In this document: positions 1 to 7,751 of the stretch, piece after piece
Layout of the letters: the number at the start of each line of letters is the position of its first letter
Position numbering within the stretch: position 1 is the first letter of the stretch
Origin: CAWGHZ01 sp963775315
GTDB taxonomy: Bacteria; Pseudomonadota; Alphaproteobacteria; MPNO01; DASWLB01
DNA: 64,000 nucleotides
NCBI GenBank assembly: GCA_963775315.1
Contig: CAVZIN010000009.1
Location: 124,001 to 188,000, forward strand
Direction: 5' to 3'
Notes under the pieces: generated by a model
Seen by the model: the letters and a program-made list of their open reading frames with translations, nothing else
Databases searched by the model: none
What the model was told of the DNA's origin: nothing
Position numbers and translations under genes: made by a program

Positions 1-144
1 GCCGCCGCGTCCGATCAGCGCACGATCGAGCAGGGTCACCCGCGCGCCCGCATCGTGCGCCGCGATGGCCGCCGACATGCCGGCGGCCCCTGCGCCGACG
101 ATGGCGACATCGGTCTCGATATGGATCCTTTCGGGCTCGGTCAT
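1..144 (-). CDS. FAD-dependent oxidoreductase, N-terminal fragment (cut by window edge)
   Basis: Only the first 48 codons are in the window; the gene continues beyond base 1. The reverse strand from the ATG at 144 reads a short lead, then a Rossmann dinucleotide-binding motif (VGAGAAGMSAAIAA, about residues 16-29), ending in LLDRALIGRGG. This fits the FAD-binding N-terminus of a succinate dehydrogenase/fumarate reductase or aspartate oxidase type flavoprotein. It diverges from the molybdenum hydroxylase operon that starts 62 bp away, so the two may share a promoter region. The substrate cannot be inferred from this fragment. Confidence 0.75.
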   Translation of the reverse strand, partial: MTEPERIHIETDVAIVGAGAAGMSAAIAAHDAGARVTLLDRALIGRGG

Positions 145-206
145 GATCGCAATTTACAGACGATAGGCCGGGCACGCTATACTCGCAGCCGCTTCGGGGA
201 GGATTC

Positions 207-1058
207 ATGATCGGATTCGAGCTGGCCGAGCCCGCGACGCTTGAAGAGGCGCTGCGCCTGCTCGACCCGTCCGACCCGGCGGTCCGGCCCATCTCGGGCG
301 GCACCGCCGTCATGCTGCTGATGAAGTCGGGGCTCTACCGGCCGCAGCTTCTGGTGAGCCTGCGCCGGATCGAGGACCGCCATCGCCGCATCGAGGTCGC
401 CGCGGATGGGGCGCTGCGGATCGGCGCAATGGCGCTGCTCGCCGAGCTGGAGCGGTCGGAGGCGGCGGCGCGCCACGCCCCGGTGATCCGCCAAGCCCTG
501 CGGATATTGTCGAATGTCCGGGTGCGCAACCAGGCGACGCTCGGCGGGCATCTCGCGCACGCCGACCCGCACATGGACCTGCCGCCGGTGCTCGCTGCGC
601 TGGGCGCGCGCGTGACCGTCGCCTCCCATCGGGGCGAGCGCGATCTCGCGGTCGAGGCACTGGCGTCCGGATATCTGGAAACCGTGCTGGCGAACGACGA
701 GCTGATCGTCGCGGTGACGGTGCCGCCGCAGCGCGGCGCCCGCACCTCCTACGCCAAGATCACCGCGCGCTCGGCCGACGACTGGCCTTCGGTCGGAATC
801 GCCGTCTCGGTTGGCGGCGCGAGCGGCCCCCGCGCCTTCGTCGGCGCCGCCACCGAGCGTCCCATGCGCCTCGTGGCGGCGGAAGCGATCCTCGCCGTGG
901 GGACCGACGATGCCCGCCTCCGCCGCGCGGGCGAGGCCGCAGCGGAAGAAGCCGATCCGGTCACCGACCAGCACGGCTCGGCAGCCTACAAGCGCCAGCT
1001 CATCCGCGTGCATCTGCCCCGCGCGGTGCGGTCGGCGCTGGCCGAGGGAGCGGCCTGA
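207..1058 (+). CDS. Molybdenum hydroxylase, FAD-binding medium subunit (CoxM/xanthine dehydrogenase family)
   Basis: This 283-aa protein matches the FAD-binding subunit of the xanthine dehydrogenase/CO dehydrogenase superfamily. It has a PCMH-type FAD fold with the loop ISGGTAVMLLMKSG (about residues 30-43) and the second FAD loop RNQATLGGHLAHADPHMDLP (about 106-125). The subunit carries electrons from the 2Fe-2S protein to FAD. The stop overlaps the start of the large subunit (TGATG), so the pair is translationally coupled. Order in the operon is medium-large-small. The oxidised substrate is unknown. The start codon sits just after a GGAGGATTC ribosome-binding site. Confidence 0.9.
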   Translation: MIGFELAEPATLEEALRLLDPSDPAVRPISGGTAVMLLMKSGLYRPQLLVSLRRIEDRHRRIEVAADGALRIGAMALLAELERSEAAARHAPVIRQALRILSNVRVRNQATLGGHLAHADPHMDLPPVLAALGARVTVASHRGERDLAVEALASGYLETVLANDELIVAVTVPPQRGARTSYAKITARSADDWPSVGIAVSVGGASGPRAFVGAATERPMRLVAAEAILAVGTDDARLRRAGEAAAEEADPVTDQHGSAAYKRQLIRVHLPRAVRSALAEGAA

Positions 1059-3322
1059 TGGCGATCGGGCAATCGCTTCCGCGCGTCGAGGGGCGCGACA
1101 AGGTGACCGGGCGCGCGGAGTACGTGCACCATCTGCGCCTGCCCGGAATGCTGCACGCCAAGATCTTCCGCGCGACCATCCCGCACGGGCGCATCGTCGC
1201 CATCGACACGGCGGCGGCGCGCCAGGTGGCCGGCGTCACCCATGTCGTGACCGGCCAGGACGTCGAGAAGCTGATCCCGCACCCCTATTTCGGGCCCGCC
1301 TTCCACGACATGCCGATCCTGGCGCTCGGCAAGGTGCGGTTCGCGGGCGAGCCGGTGGCCGTCGCGATCGCCACCGATCCCCACGCGGCGGAGGAGGCGG
1401 CGCGCCTCATCACAGCCGAGTACGATCCGCTGCCCGCCGTCTACGACGAGGTCGAGGCCATCGATTCGCCGGCGCACGTGCATGACGAGCTGAAGCCGGC
1501 GGGCGCCTTCCCCGACCTGATGCACCTCGCCGGGCGCAGGGACACCAACGTCGCGCTCGACTTCCGCCTGCGCCGCGGCGACACCGACGCGGCGTTCGCC
1601 GTAGCCGCGCACGTCTTCGAGCACCGGTTCCGCACCCAACAGACGATGCACACGCCGTTCGAGCCGTTCGTCAGCGTCGCGGAGCCCGCGGGTGGCGGCC
1701 TCACCATCCATTCCTCGACCCAGTCGCCAAGCTTCGTGCGGGCCGAGGTGGCGCGCCTCCTCGGCTGGCCCGAGAACCGCGTGCGGGTGAAGGTGCCCTA
1801 TATCGGCGGCGGGTTCGGCGCCAAGGTCTACGTGAAGATGGAGGCGCTGGCCGCGGCGCTGGCGTTGATCGCGCGCCGGCCGGTGCGCGTCGCGCTGACG
1901 ATGGAGGAGCAGTTCTTCACCATCACCAAGCATGCCTCCACCACCCGCATCAAAAGCGCGGTCACGCCGGACGGGCGCATCACCGCGCGCGAATGCGAGG
2001 TATGGTGGAACGGCGGCGCCTACGCCGACATCGGCCCGCGCGTGACGCAGAAGTCGGGCTTCACCGCGGCCGGCCCGTACGACATCGACAACGTCGCGAT
2101 CAATTCCTATGCGCTCTACACCAACCGGCCGCCGGCGGGCGCGCTGCGCGGCTTCGGCATTCCGCAGCTCGTCTGGGCGTACGAGAGCCATACCGACATG
2201 ATCGCCCGGGCACTCGACATCGATCCGATCGAATTCCGGCTGAAGAACCTGCTGCGCGACGGGCGCGAGCAGGCGACCGGCACGGTGATGCGCGACGCGC
2301 CCTTCGTCGCGGTGCTGGAACGGCTGGCGGCACGAATGAGCTGGAAGGGAAGCTTCGACCGCGGCCATGGCCCGATGAAGCGCGGGCGCGGCGTCGCCAT
2401 CGGCTTCAAGGCCTCGATCGCCCCGACCACCTCGGTCGCGATGGTGAATCTCTATTCCGACGGAAGCTGCGGCGTCTATTGCTCGCTGGTTGACATGGGC
2501 CAGGGCTCGGACACGGCGATGGCGCAGATCGCGGCCGAAACGCTGAACATGGACGCGGCGAAGGTGCGCGTGAGCCACCCCGACACCGACGTCACTCCCT
2601 ACGACATGGGCACGCTCGGCTCGCGCGGGACGTGGCACATGGGCAACGCCGTGAAGCTCGCGGCCGAGGACGCACTCGCGAAAATCGCCACCCTCGCCGC
2701 CGGCCTCGGCGTTCCGGAAGGCTCGAACCTGCCGGTCGCGGAGCTCTTGCGCCGCAAGTACGGCATGCAGGCGGGCAACATCGTCGGCGTCGGCAGCTAT
2801 GTGCCGGGCTACAAGTCGCCCGACCACGACACCGGCCTCACGCCCAACGCCACGCCGTTCTGGATGCTGGGCGCGGCGGGCGCCGAGGTCGAAATCGACA
2901 GCGAGACCGGCGCGGTGCGCGTGACACGCCTCGTCAACGTCGCCGACGTCGGCACGCCGGTGAACCCGAAGATCGTCGAGACCCAGCTTTCCGGCGGCGC
3001 GGTGATGCAGTTCGGCTTCACCATGACGGAGGACATGGAGTTCCGCGACGGCCAGCTCGCGAACCCGTCGCTCGCCGATTACAAGATTCCCGGGCTGCAC
3101 GACGTGCCGCCGATGGAGAACGAGGCGATCGACGCCAAGACCGAGGGCGGCCCCTACGGAGCCAAGGGCGTCGGCGAGACCGGCACGTTCGGCGTCTCGC
3201 CCGCCATCGCCAACGCGATCGAGGATGCGGTCGGCGTTCGCCTCACCGAGCTGCCGCTGCGCGCCGAAACACTGTGGCGCGCGCTCGAGGCGCAGGCCGG
3301 CCGCACGGTGGAGGAGGAATGA
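1058..3322 (+). CDS. Molybdenum hydroxylase, molybdopterin-binding large subunit
   Basis: This 754-aa protein is the catalytic subunit of the xanthine dehydrogenase/aldehyde oxidase/CO dehydrogenase superfamily and would bind molybdopterin-cytosine dinucleotide. Motifs include PYIGGGFGAK (about residue 245), the GALRGFGIPQ loop near 360, and GAKGVGETG near the C-terminus, which holds the catalytic Glu of the family. The loop that in form I CO dehydrogenase carries the Mo/Cu-site Cys (AYRCSFR) reads GALRGFG here, so true CO dehydrogenase activity is unlikely. It overlaps both neighbours by 1-4 bp. The substrate is probably an aldehyde, N-heterocycle or purine, but this is inference from family only. 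Confidence 0.9.
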   Translation: MAIGQSLPRVEGRDKVTGRAEYVHHLRLPGMLHAKIFRATIPHGRIVAIDTAAARQVAGVTHVVTGQDVEKLIPHPYFGPAFHDMPILALGKVRFAGEPVAVAIATDPHAAEEAARLITAEYDPLPAVYDEVEAIDSPAHVHDELKPAGAFPDLMHLAGRRDTNVALDFRLRRGDTDAAFAVAAHVFEHRFRTQQTMHTPFEPFVSVAEPAGGGLTIHSSTQSPSFVRAEVARLLGWPENRVRVKVPYIGGGFGAKVYVKMEALAAALALIARRPVRVALTMEEQFFTITKHASTTRIKSAVTPDGRITARECEVWWNGGAYADIGPRVTQKSGFTAAGPYDIDNVAINSYALYTNRPPAGALRGFGIPQLVWAYESHTDMIARALDIDPIEFRLKNLLRDGREQATGTVMRDAPFVAVLERLAARMSWKGSFDRGHGPMKRGRGVAIGFKASIAPTTSVAMVNLYSDGSCGVYCSLVDMGQGSDTAMAQIAAETLNMDAAKVRVSHPDTDVTPYDMGTLGSRGTWHMGNAVKLAAEDALAKIATLAAGLGVPEGSNLPVAELLRRKYGMQAGNIVGVGSYVPGYKSPDHDTGLTPNATPFWMLGAAGAEVEIDSETGAVRVTRLVNVADVGTPVNPKIVETQLSGGAVMQFGFTMTEDMEFRDGQLANPSLADYKIPGLHDVPPMENEAIDAKTEGGPYGAKGVGETGTFGVSPAIANAIEDAVGVRLTELPLRAETLWRALEAQAGRTVEEE

Positions 3323-3798
3323 GCCCGCGCCGCACCATCGCGTTCACGCTGAATGGCGCGCCCGCGACCTGCGACGTCGCGACGCACGAGACGCTGGTCG
3401 AGATGCTGACCGAGCGGTTCGCGCTCGCCGGGGCGCGCGAAAGCTGCGCCCAAGGTCTCTGCGGCTGCTGCACGGTGATCCTGGACGGCAAGGCGATCTC
3501 GGGCTGTCTCACCCTCGCCGCGTTCGCGGACGGCGCGACGGTCGAGACGGTCGAGGGGCTCGACGCGAGCGGCACGCTCGATCCTGTGCAGGAGGCGTTC
3601 CTCGAAGCCGGCGCGTTCCAATGCGGCTTCTGCACGCCGGGCTTCATCCTGATGACGCGCCAGCTTCTCGACGCCGACCCGGACCCTGACGACGCGACGA
3701 TCCGCGACTATCTCTCCGGAAATCTCTGCCGCTGCGGCGCCTACCCGGAGATTGTCGCCGCCGTGAAGCTCGCCGCGCGGAAGCGGGCCGGCCCATAG
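3319..3798 (+). CDS. Molybdenum hydroxylase, 2Fe-2S small subunit
   Basis: This 159-aa protein carries both 2Fe-2S sites of the family. The N-terminal plant-type site is CAQGLCGCC plus a downstream Cys (about residues 42-61). The C-terminal helical-domain site is CGFC...CRC (about residues 101-138). It passes electrons from the molybdenum centre to the FAD subunit. Its ATG overlaps the large-subunit stop (ATGA), completing a tightly coupled three-gene operon. No XdhC or other maturation gene follows; the next gene is convergent. Confidence 0.93.
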   Translation: MSPRRTIAFTLNGAPATCDVATHETLVEMLTERFALAGARESCAQGLCGCCTVILDGKAISGCLTLAAFADGATVETVEGLDASGTLDPVQEAFLEAGAFQCGFCTPGFILMTRQLLDADPDPDDATIRDYLSGNLCRCGAYPEIVAAVKLAARKRAGP

Positions 3799-3831
3799 GC
3801 CGCCGCTTCCGCCCCCATTGCGGCCCGAGTT

Positions 3832-4578
3832 TTACAGCGCGTTCGCCGGGTGGATCATGGTGCGCCACATGTGCGCGACCGGCGAGTTATCGTAGCCGAG
3901 CCCTTCCTCGGGCTGCTTGAACTGGCGCCCGATCACGTCGTCGAACTCCTCGAGCTCGACGACCGCGTTCGGATCGAAGGCGTAGAGGTCGTTCACGCAG
4001 ATCATCCGCGCACTCATGTACCATTTGTGCGCCCGCGCCCGCTCGTAAGCCTCGTGGATGTAGGGCGCCGGACGATACCCCTCGCCGAACAGCCGGACAT
4101 ACATCTCCGGATATTCGTAGCCCACCGAGGAGTTTGGGAAGAAGCGCAGCGCCTGGTGGTGGCGGATCGACCAGCTCACCTCCTCGTCCACGTAGGGCTC
4201 GATGAGCTGCGCGCCCCACCAGCCGTGGTCGGAGCGGATGAATCCCGCGACCGACAGGTCGTGAAGCAGGCATGCGAGCACAAGCTTGTCGTCGCCGCCG
4301 TTCTTGCGCGCCAGCGCCGCCGACTGAAGCAAGTGGTTGCCGGGCCCTGCGGCGCAGCGATACCGGATGAAATCCTGCAGGGTCGGCTTCGCCGGCATCG
4401 CCGGCAGGCGCGGGTCGCGCCCCATCATGGCGTGCTTGCCGGGCTCACCAAAGCCGATCTCGAGCTTGCCGTCGACCGCGTTGAACAGGACCGATTTGCC
4501 CGGCACGCGGTCGAGGTTCTGCATCGCCTCGATCTCGAGCTCGTCCGCCCGGTCGTCCATCGTCTTTACCGTCGCCAT
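3832..4578 (-). CDS. HD-domain protein, putative metal-dependent phosphohydrolase
   Basis: The 248-aa product has an HD signature (LACLLHDLS, about residue 117), preceded by a His in the HLLQSAALARKNGG helix and followed by SIRHHQALRFFP, which supplies further potential metal ligands. HD proteins of this kind usually hydrolyse nucleotides or other phosphate esters; the substrate here is unknown. The ATG at 4578 was preferred over an upstream in-frame start because a GGGAGGC ribosome-binding site lies directly before it. It diverges from the GAF protein at 4743 and converges on the molybdenum hydroxylase operon. Confidence 0.75.
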   Translation of the reverse strand: MATVKTMDDRADELEIEAMQNLDRVPGKSVLFNAVDGKLEIGFGEPGKHAMMGRDPRLPAMPAKPTLQDFIRYRCAAGPGNHLLQSAALARKNGGDDKLVLACLLHDLSVAGFIRSDHGWWGAQLIEPYVDEEVSWSIRHHQALRFFPNSSVGYEYPEMYVRLFGEGYRPAPYIHEAYERARAHKWYMSARMICVNDLYAFDPNAVVELEEFDDVIGRQFKQPEEGLGYDNSPVAHMWRTMIHPANAL

Positions 4579-4742
4579 GGGGAGCCTCCCTTTCCGGCCG
4601 CCTGCGACGAAATGATCCGCCCAAACCGCCCCGGAAGTAAAGCGGCTGGTGCGGCGCCCCACGACCGCCGCTGCGCGCGAATATCGCGGGAACCGGAACC
4701 GAGCCTGGGTGTTGTCTCCTCGGACGCCGAGGAGGTTTCGAG

Positions 4743-6080
4743 GTGGCGGATCGCTCGGCCCTGTTCGCCGAAAGCGAGGCGGAACGGCTGCGTCGCCAGC
4801 GGGCGATGCTGTTCTGGCTGGGCGAACGCGCCCTCCGGGCGGAGAATCTCGACCAGCTTTTCGAGGCGGCGACCAGCGCCGTGGCCGAGGCTACCGAGGG
4901 CGATGTCGTCCAGCTTCTCGAGCTTCTGCCCGGCCAGCGCGAAATGCTGGTCCGCGCCGCCCTGGGCCTGATGTCCGAGCCCGAGGGGCCGGTGCCGGTC
5001 GGCGCCGGCGAGGAGACGCCGAGCGGCTACGCCCTGCTGACCGCCAAGCCTGTTGTATCGACCGAACTCGCCGCCGAGAAGCGGTTCGCCCTGCCCGCCC
5101 GCCTGCGGGCGCTCGGCATGCGCAGCCTGATCGACGTGGTGATCGAGGGGCCGGCCGGGCGCTGGGGGCTTCTTGAGGTTGCCTTCTGCGAGGACCGACC
5201 CTTCGACCAGGACGAATGCGCCTTCCTGCAGAGCTGCGCCGACCTTGTCGCCGCGGCCATCGACCGGCTCGCCCAGACCGAGGAGAAGGTGCCCTGCCCC
5301 TACTGCGCCGAGCCGGTGCGGCCGGAGGCGGTGAATTGGCCGTTTCCCCAGGCGCCGGCGCCAGAGCGGAAGGAGATCGGGGACGAGAGCGCGCCGGACG
5401 CGCCGCGCCTGGAAGAGCTCGATGCCGAGGTTGAGGACGAAGACGACGCGGGATGGACCCCGCCGGACCCCGGCTGGTACGACCGGGTCGAGCTTCCCCG
5501 CGTCGGGCGCCGCCGGATCGGGACTTTCGGGGCGGTGGCGCTGGCGCTGGCGGCCGCGATCTTCGGCATCTGGTGGGTGAGCGGCCCCGAGCCGAAGCCG
5601 CCGCCCGGCATCATGATCGCGGTTGGCCCGCCCGATGCGCCGGGCGTGCAGGGCGACGCCGAGGCGCCGGCGGCAGCCAACGCCGAGCCGCTGCCGGGAA
5701 CGGCGACGACGCCGAACGCGGTCGCGCCGGCGGAGCCGCAGCCCCCTGAGCCCGCCGCTGCGGCCGAGCCGCCGCAGCCCTTGACCGCGCCCGATGCACG
5801 GCAGATGCCCCCGTTGCCGCCGCAGAGACCCGGCGACATGGCCGTGGCCGCACCCGGGGCAGTGGACTCTGCCTCGGCGGTCCGGTCCCTGCAGTCCGAC
5901 CTCGCGCTTCTGGGCTATGACGTGGGGCCGATCGACGGCCGTCTCGGCCCGCTCACCCACCGCGCGATCACGTCGTGGCAGCGCAAGCACCGCGAACCGG
6001 GCAACGGCGATCCGACGGAGGCGCTGCGCCGCGCCGTGCACGCCGAAGCGATTGCCGCCGTGCCGGCCCGCTTCCGCTAG
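4743..6080 (+). CDS. GAF-domain, single-TM protein with C-terminal peptidoglycan-binding domain
   Basis: The 445-aa product has an unusual order of parts. Residues 20-180 look like a GAF fold, with a short CPYC motif after it (185-188) and an acidic stretch (210-236). One membrane helix follows at about 260-280. Then comes a Pro/Ala-rich linker (285-365) and a PG_binding_1 domain at about 378-417 (LQSDLALLGYDVGPIDGRLG). Topology suggests a cytoplasmic GAF and a periplasmic peptidoglycan anchor. The start is GTG, preceded by a clear AGGAGG site. The stop overlaps the convergent dioxygenase stop at 6077. Function is unknown; sensing coupled to the cell wall is inference. Confidence 0.8.
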   Translation: MADRSALFAESEAERLRRQRAMLFWLGERALRAENLDQLFEAATSAVAEATEGDVVQLLELLPGQREMLVRAALGLMSEPEGPVPVGAGEETPSGYALLTAKPVVSTELAAEKRFALPARLRALGMRSLIDVVIEGPAGRWGLLEVAFCEDRPFDQDECAFLQSCADLVAAAIDRLAQTEEKVPCPYCAEPVRPEAVNWPFPQAPAPERKEIGDESAPDAPRLEELDAEVEDEDDAGWTPPDPGWYDRVELPRVGRRRIGTFGAVALALAAAIFGIWWVSGPEPKPPPGIMIAVGPPDAPGVQGDAEAPAAANAEPLPGTATTPNAVAPAEPQPPEPAAAAEPPQPLTAPDARQMPPLPPQRPGDMAVAAPGAVDSASAVRSLQSDLALLGYDVGPIDGRLGPLTHRAITSWQRKHREPGNGDPTEALRRAVHAEAIAAVPARFR

Positions 6081-6952
6081 GCCTGCGCCACTTCGCGGCA
6101 GGTGGTGCGGCGCACGTCGCGCATTTCCGTCAGGTCCGCGAACGGGCGGGCGCGGTGCATGGTGGCGAGGTTGTCCCAGATCACCACGTCGCCGATCCGC
6201 CAATGGTGGGCGTGGACGAAGCGCGGCGCGGTGGCGTGCGCCATCAACTCGGCGAGCAGCGCGCGCCCCTCCGCAACCGGCCAGCCGACGATCGACGCCG
6301 CGTGCGAGGCGAGATAGAGCACCTTCCGGCCGGAGCTGGGATGAACGTGGACCAGCCTATGGCGCGCCGGCGGCATGAAGGCGAGTTCCTCCGCCGTCGC
6401 CTCGGGCCCGCCGCCCACCACGCGGGAATGCCAATAGGAATGCTCGCAGACCAGCCCGTCGAGCCGCGCCTTCGTCGCCTCGGGCAGCGCGTCGTAGGCC
6501 GCGCGCATGTCGGCGAACTCGGTCTCCGGCCCGCCGCCGGGCGGCAAGGCGTGCGCGGACAGCAGCGAGTAGGTCGCACGCACCGCGTTGAACGACATGT
6601 CGGTGTGCCATAGCCGGTTCGCCCGCTTGAACAGCAGCCGCCGGTCGCCCTCGGTGAAGAGCTGGCCGGTCTCATCCATGTTCGACTGGTCGATGATCTC
6701 AAGGTAGCGGACGCGCGGTTCCTTGCCTTTCGCGGTGGTCGCCGCGCGGGTGCGGTGCACCGGCCCCAGCCGCTTGGAGAAGGCGATGTGCTGCTCGTCG
6801 GTCAGCGGCCGGTCGTGGTGCACGACGGCGACGGCATATCGGTCCATTGCTGCGACGATCTCGCCCAGCGTCGGCTCGTCCACGTCGCGCAAATCGACGC
6901 CCGCGATCTCGCAGGCGAACAGGGGATGGAGCTGGTGAATGCTGAGGGCCAT
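6077..6952 (-). CDS. TauD/TfdA-family Fe(II)/2-oxoglutarate dioxygenase
   Basis: The 291-aa protein has the iron-binding facial triad of the family: WHTDMSF gives the His-x-Asp pair (about residue 102) and the distal His lies in NLATMHRARPF near the C-terminus, followed by the Arg that binds 2-oxoglutarate. Family members hydroxylate taurine, 2,4-D or related sulfonates and aryloxyalkanoates; which substrate applies here is not visible. A longer upstream frame exists, but the family N-terminus begins at MALSIHQLHPLFACEI, so 6952 is used. No sulfonate transporter is adjacent. The next gene, a VOC protein, is divergent. Confidence 0.87.
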   Translation of the reverse strand: MALSIHQLHPLFACEIAGVDLRDVDEPTLGEIVAAMDRYAVAVVHHDRPLTDEQHIAFSKRLGPVHRTRAATTAKGKEPRVRYLEIIDQSNMDETGQLFTEGDRRLLFKRANRLWHTDMSFNAVRATYSLLSAHALPPGGGPETEFADMRAAYDALPEATKARLDGLVCEHSYWHSRVVGGGPEATAEELAFMPPARHRLVHVHPSSGRKVLYLASHAASIVGWPVAEGRALLAELMAHATAPRFVHAHHWRIGDVVIWDNLATMHRARPFADLTEMRDVRRTTCREVAQA

Positions 6953-7039
6953 GCCCGATGCTACCCCGCCCGCGTGCCCGATTGCCAGCCGCCGGCCAGC
7001 GATGCTTTGATAGCGCCATAGGCACAGGGAGCAGTGGTC

Positions 7040-7552
7040 ATGGCCGTCCTCAACCCGCGTTTTCTGTCGCACGGCACGCTCGAGTTGCGCGACCTCGAGC
7101 GCTCGCGCAAGTTCTACGAGGAGTTCCTCGGGCTGGAGGTCATTCGCACCTCCGACCGGTCGCTGATGATCCGACTCGGCGGCGAGCACGTCTATGCCGT
7201 GGTGCTCAACCCCAAGAAGCCCGAGATGCCGGTGCTCAACCATAACGGGCTCGACGCGCCGACGCGCGCCGAGGTCGACGAGGCGCACCGGATCGCAACC
7301 GAGAGCCAGGCCGAATGGGGCATCAAGAAGGTCACCCGCCCGGTCGACGCGCACGGCACGTACGGATTCTACATCGCCGATCCCGACGACAATTGGTGGG
7401 AAATCCTGACCAACCCCGAGGGCGGCTATAGCTGGATGTTCGCCAAGGGCGACGATATCGACAGTTGGGGCGCGGGCGAGAACCAGGGCTACAACCCCAA
7501 CGCGTTCACCCGACGCCGCCAGCGCAAGGTGAACACGCCGACCGAGTCCTGA
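7040..7552 (+). CDS. VOC (glyoxalase/bleomycin resistance/extradiol dioxygenase) superfamily protein
   Basis: The 170-aa protein has a vicinal-oxygen-chelate fold: LSHGTLELRDLERSRKFYEEFLGL at the N-terminus supplies the first metal His and the typical pairing helix, and GTYGFYIADPDDNWWEIL near residue 115 is the family's C-terminal strand with the conserved Glu. The ATG at 7040 follows an AGGGAG site; GTG at 7034 is an alternative. Substrate is unknown: such proteins may be lyases, isomerases or dioxygenases. It is divergent from the TauD-type gene and convergent with the gamma-glutamyltransferase. Confidence 0.83.
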   Translation: MAVLNPRFLSHGTLELRDLERSRKFYEEFLGLEVIRTSDRSLMIRLGGEHVYAVVLNPKKPEMPVLNHNGLDAPTRAEVDEAHRIATESQAEWGIKKVTRPVDAHGTYGFYIADPDDNWWEILTNPEGGYSWMFAKGDDIDSWGAGENQGYNPNAFTRRRQRKVNTPTES

Positions 7553-7602
7553 AAATCCAGGTCGAAATCGTCTGCCGCGCACATTGACGATTTGCAAAAC
7601 CG

Positions 7603-7737
7603 GTCATGCCCGGACTTGTTCCGGGCATGACGGGATCGTAAAGCGAGGCAATGGCCCGTGGATGGCCAGGACAAGCCGGTCCTGAGCGACGCCGCAGGCG
7701 GCGTCGAAGGGCCCGGCCATGACGAATTGGTTTGACT
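7603..7737. repeat. Composite REP-like palindromic element between convergent genes
   Basis: Two hairpins fill the gap between two convergent genes. The first has perfect 12-bp arms, GTCATGCCCGGA and TCCGGGCATGAC, with a 5-nt loop (7603-7631). The second, GACGCCGC-AG-GCGGCGTC (7688-7705), is flanked by GGTCCTGAGC on one side and GAAGGGCCCGGCCATGAC on the other. Both resemble palindromic elements scattered through alphaproteobacterial intergenic regions. They may also serve as a bidirectional transcription stop. Confidence 0.75.
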
Positions 7738-7751
7738 GAAGCCGCCAGTCC

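Noticed and set aside
1058..3322. Carbon monoxide dehydrogenase (CoxL)
   Set aside because: The form I active-site loop with the Cys that binds Cu is absent, and the loop does not match form II exactly.
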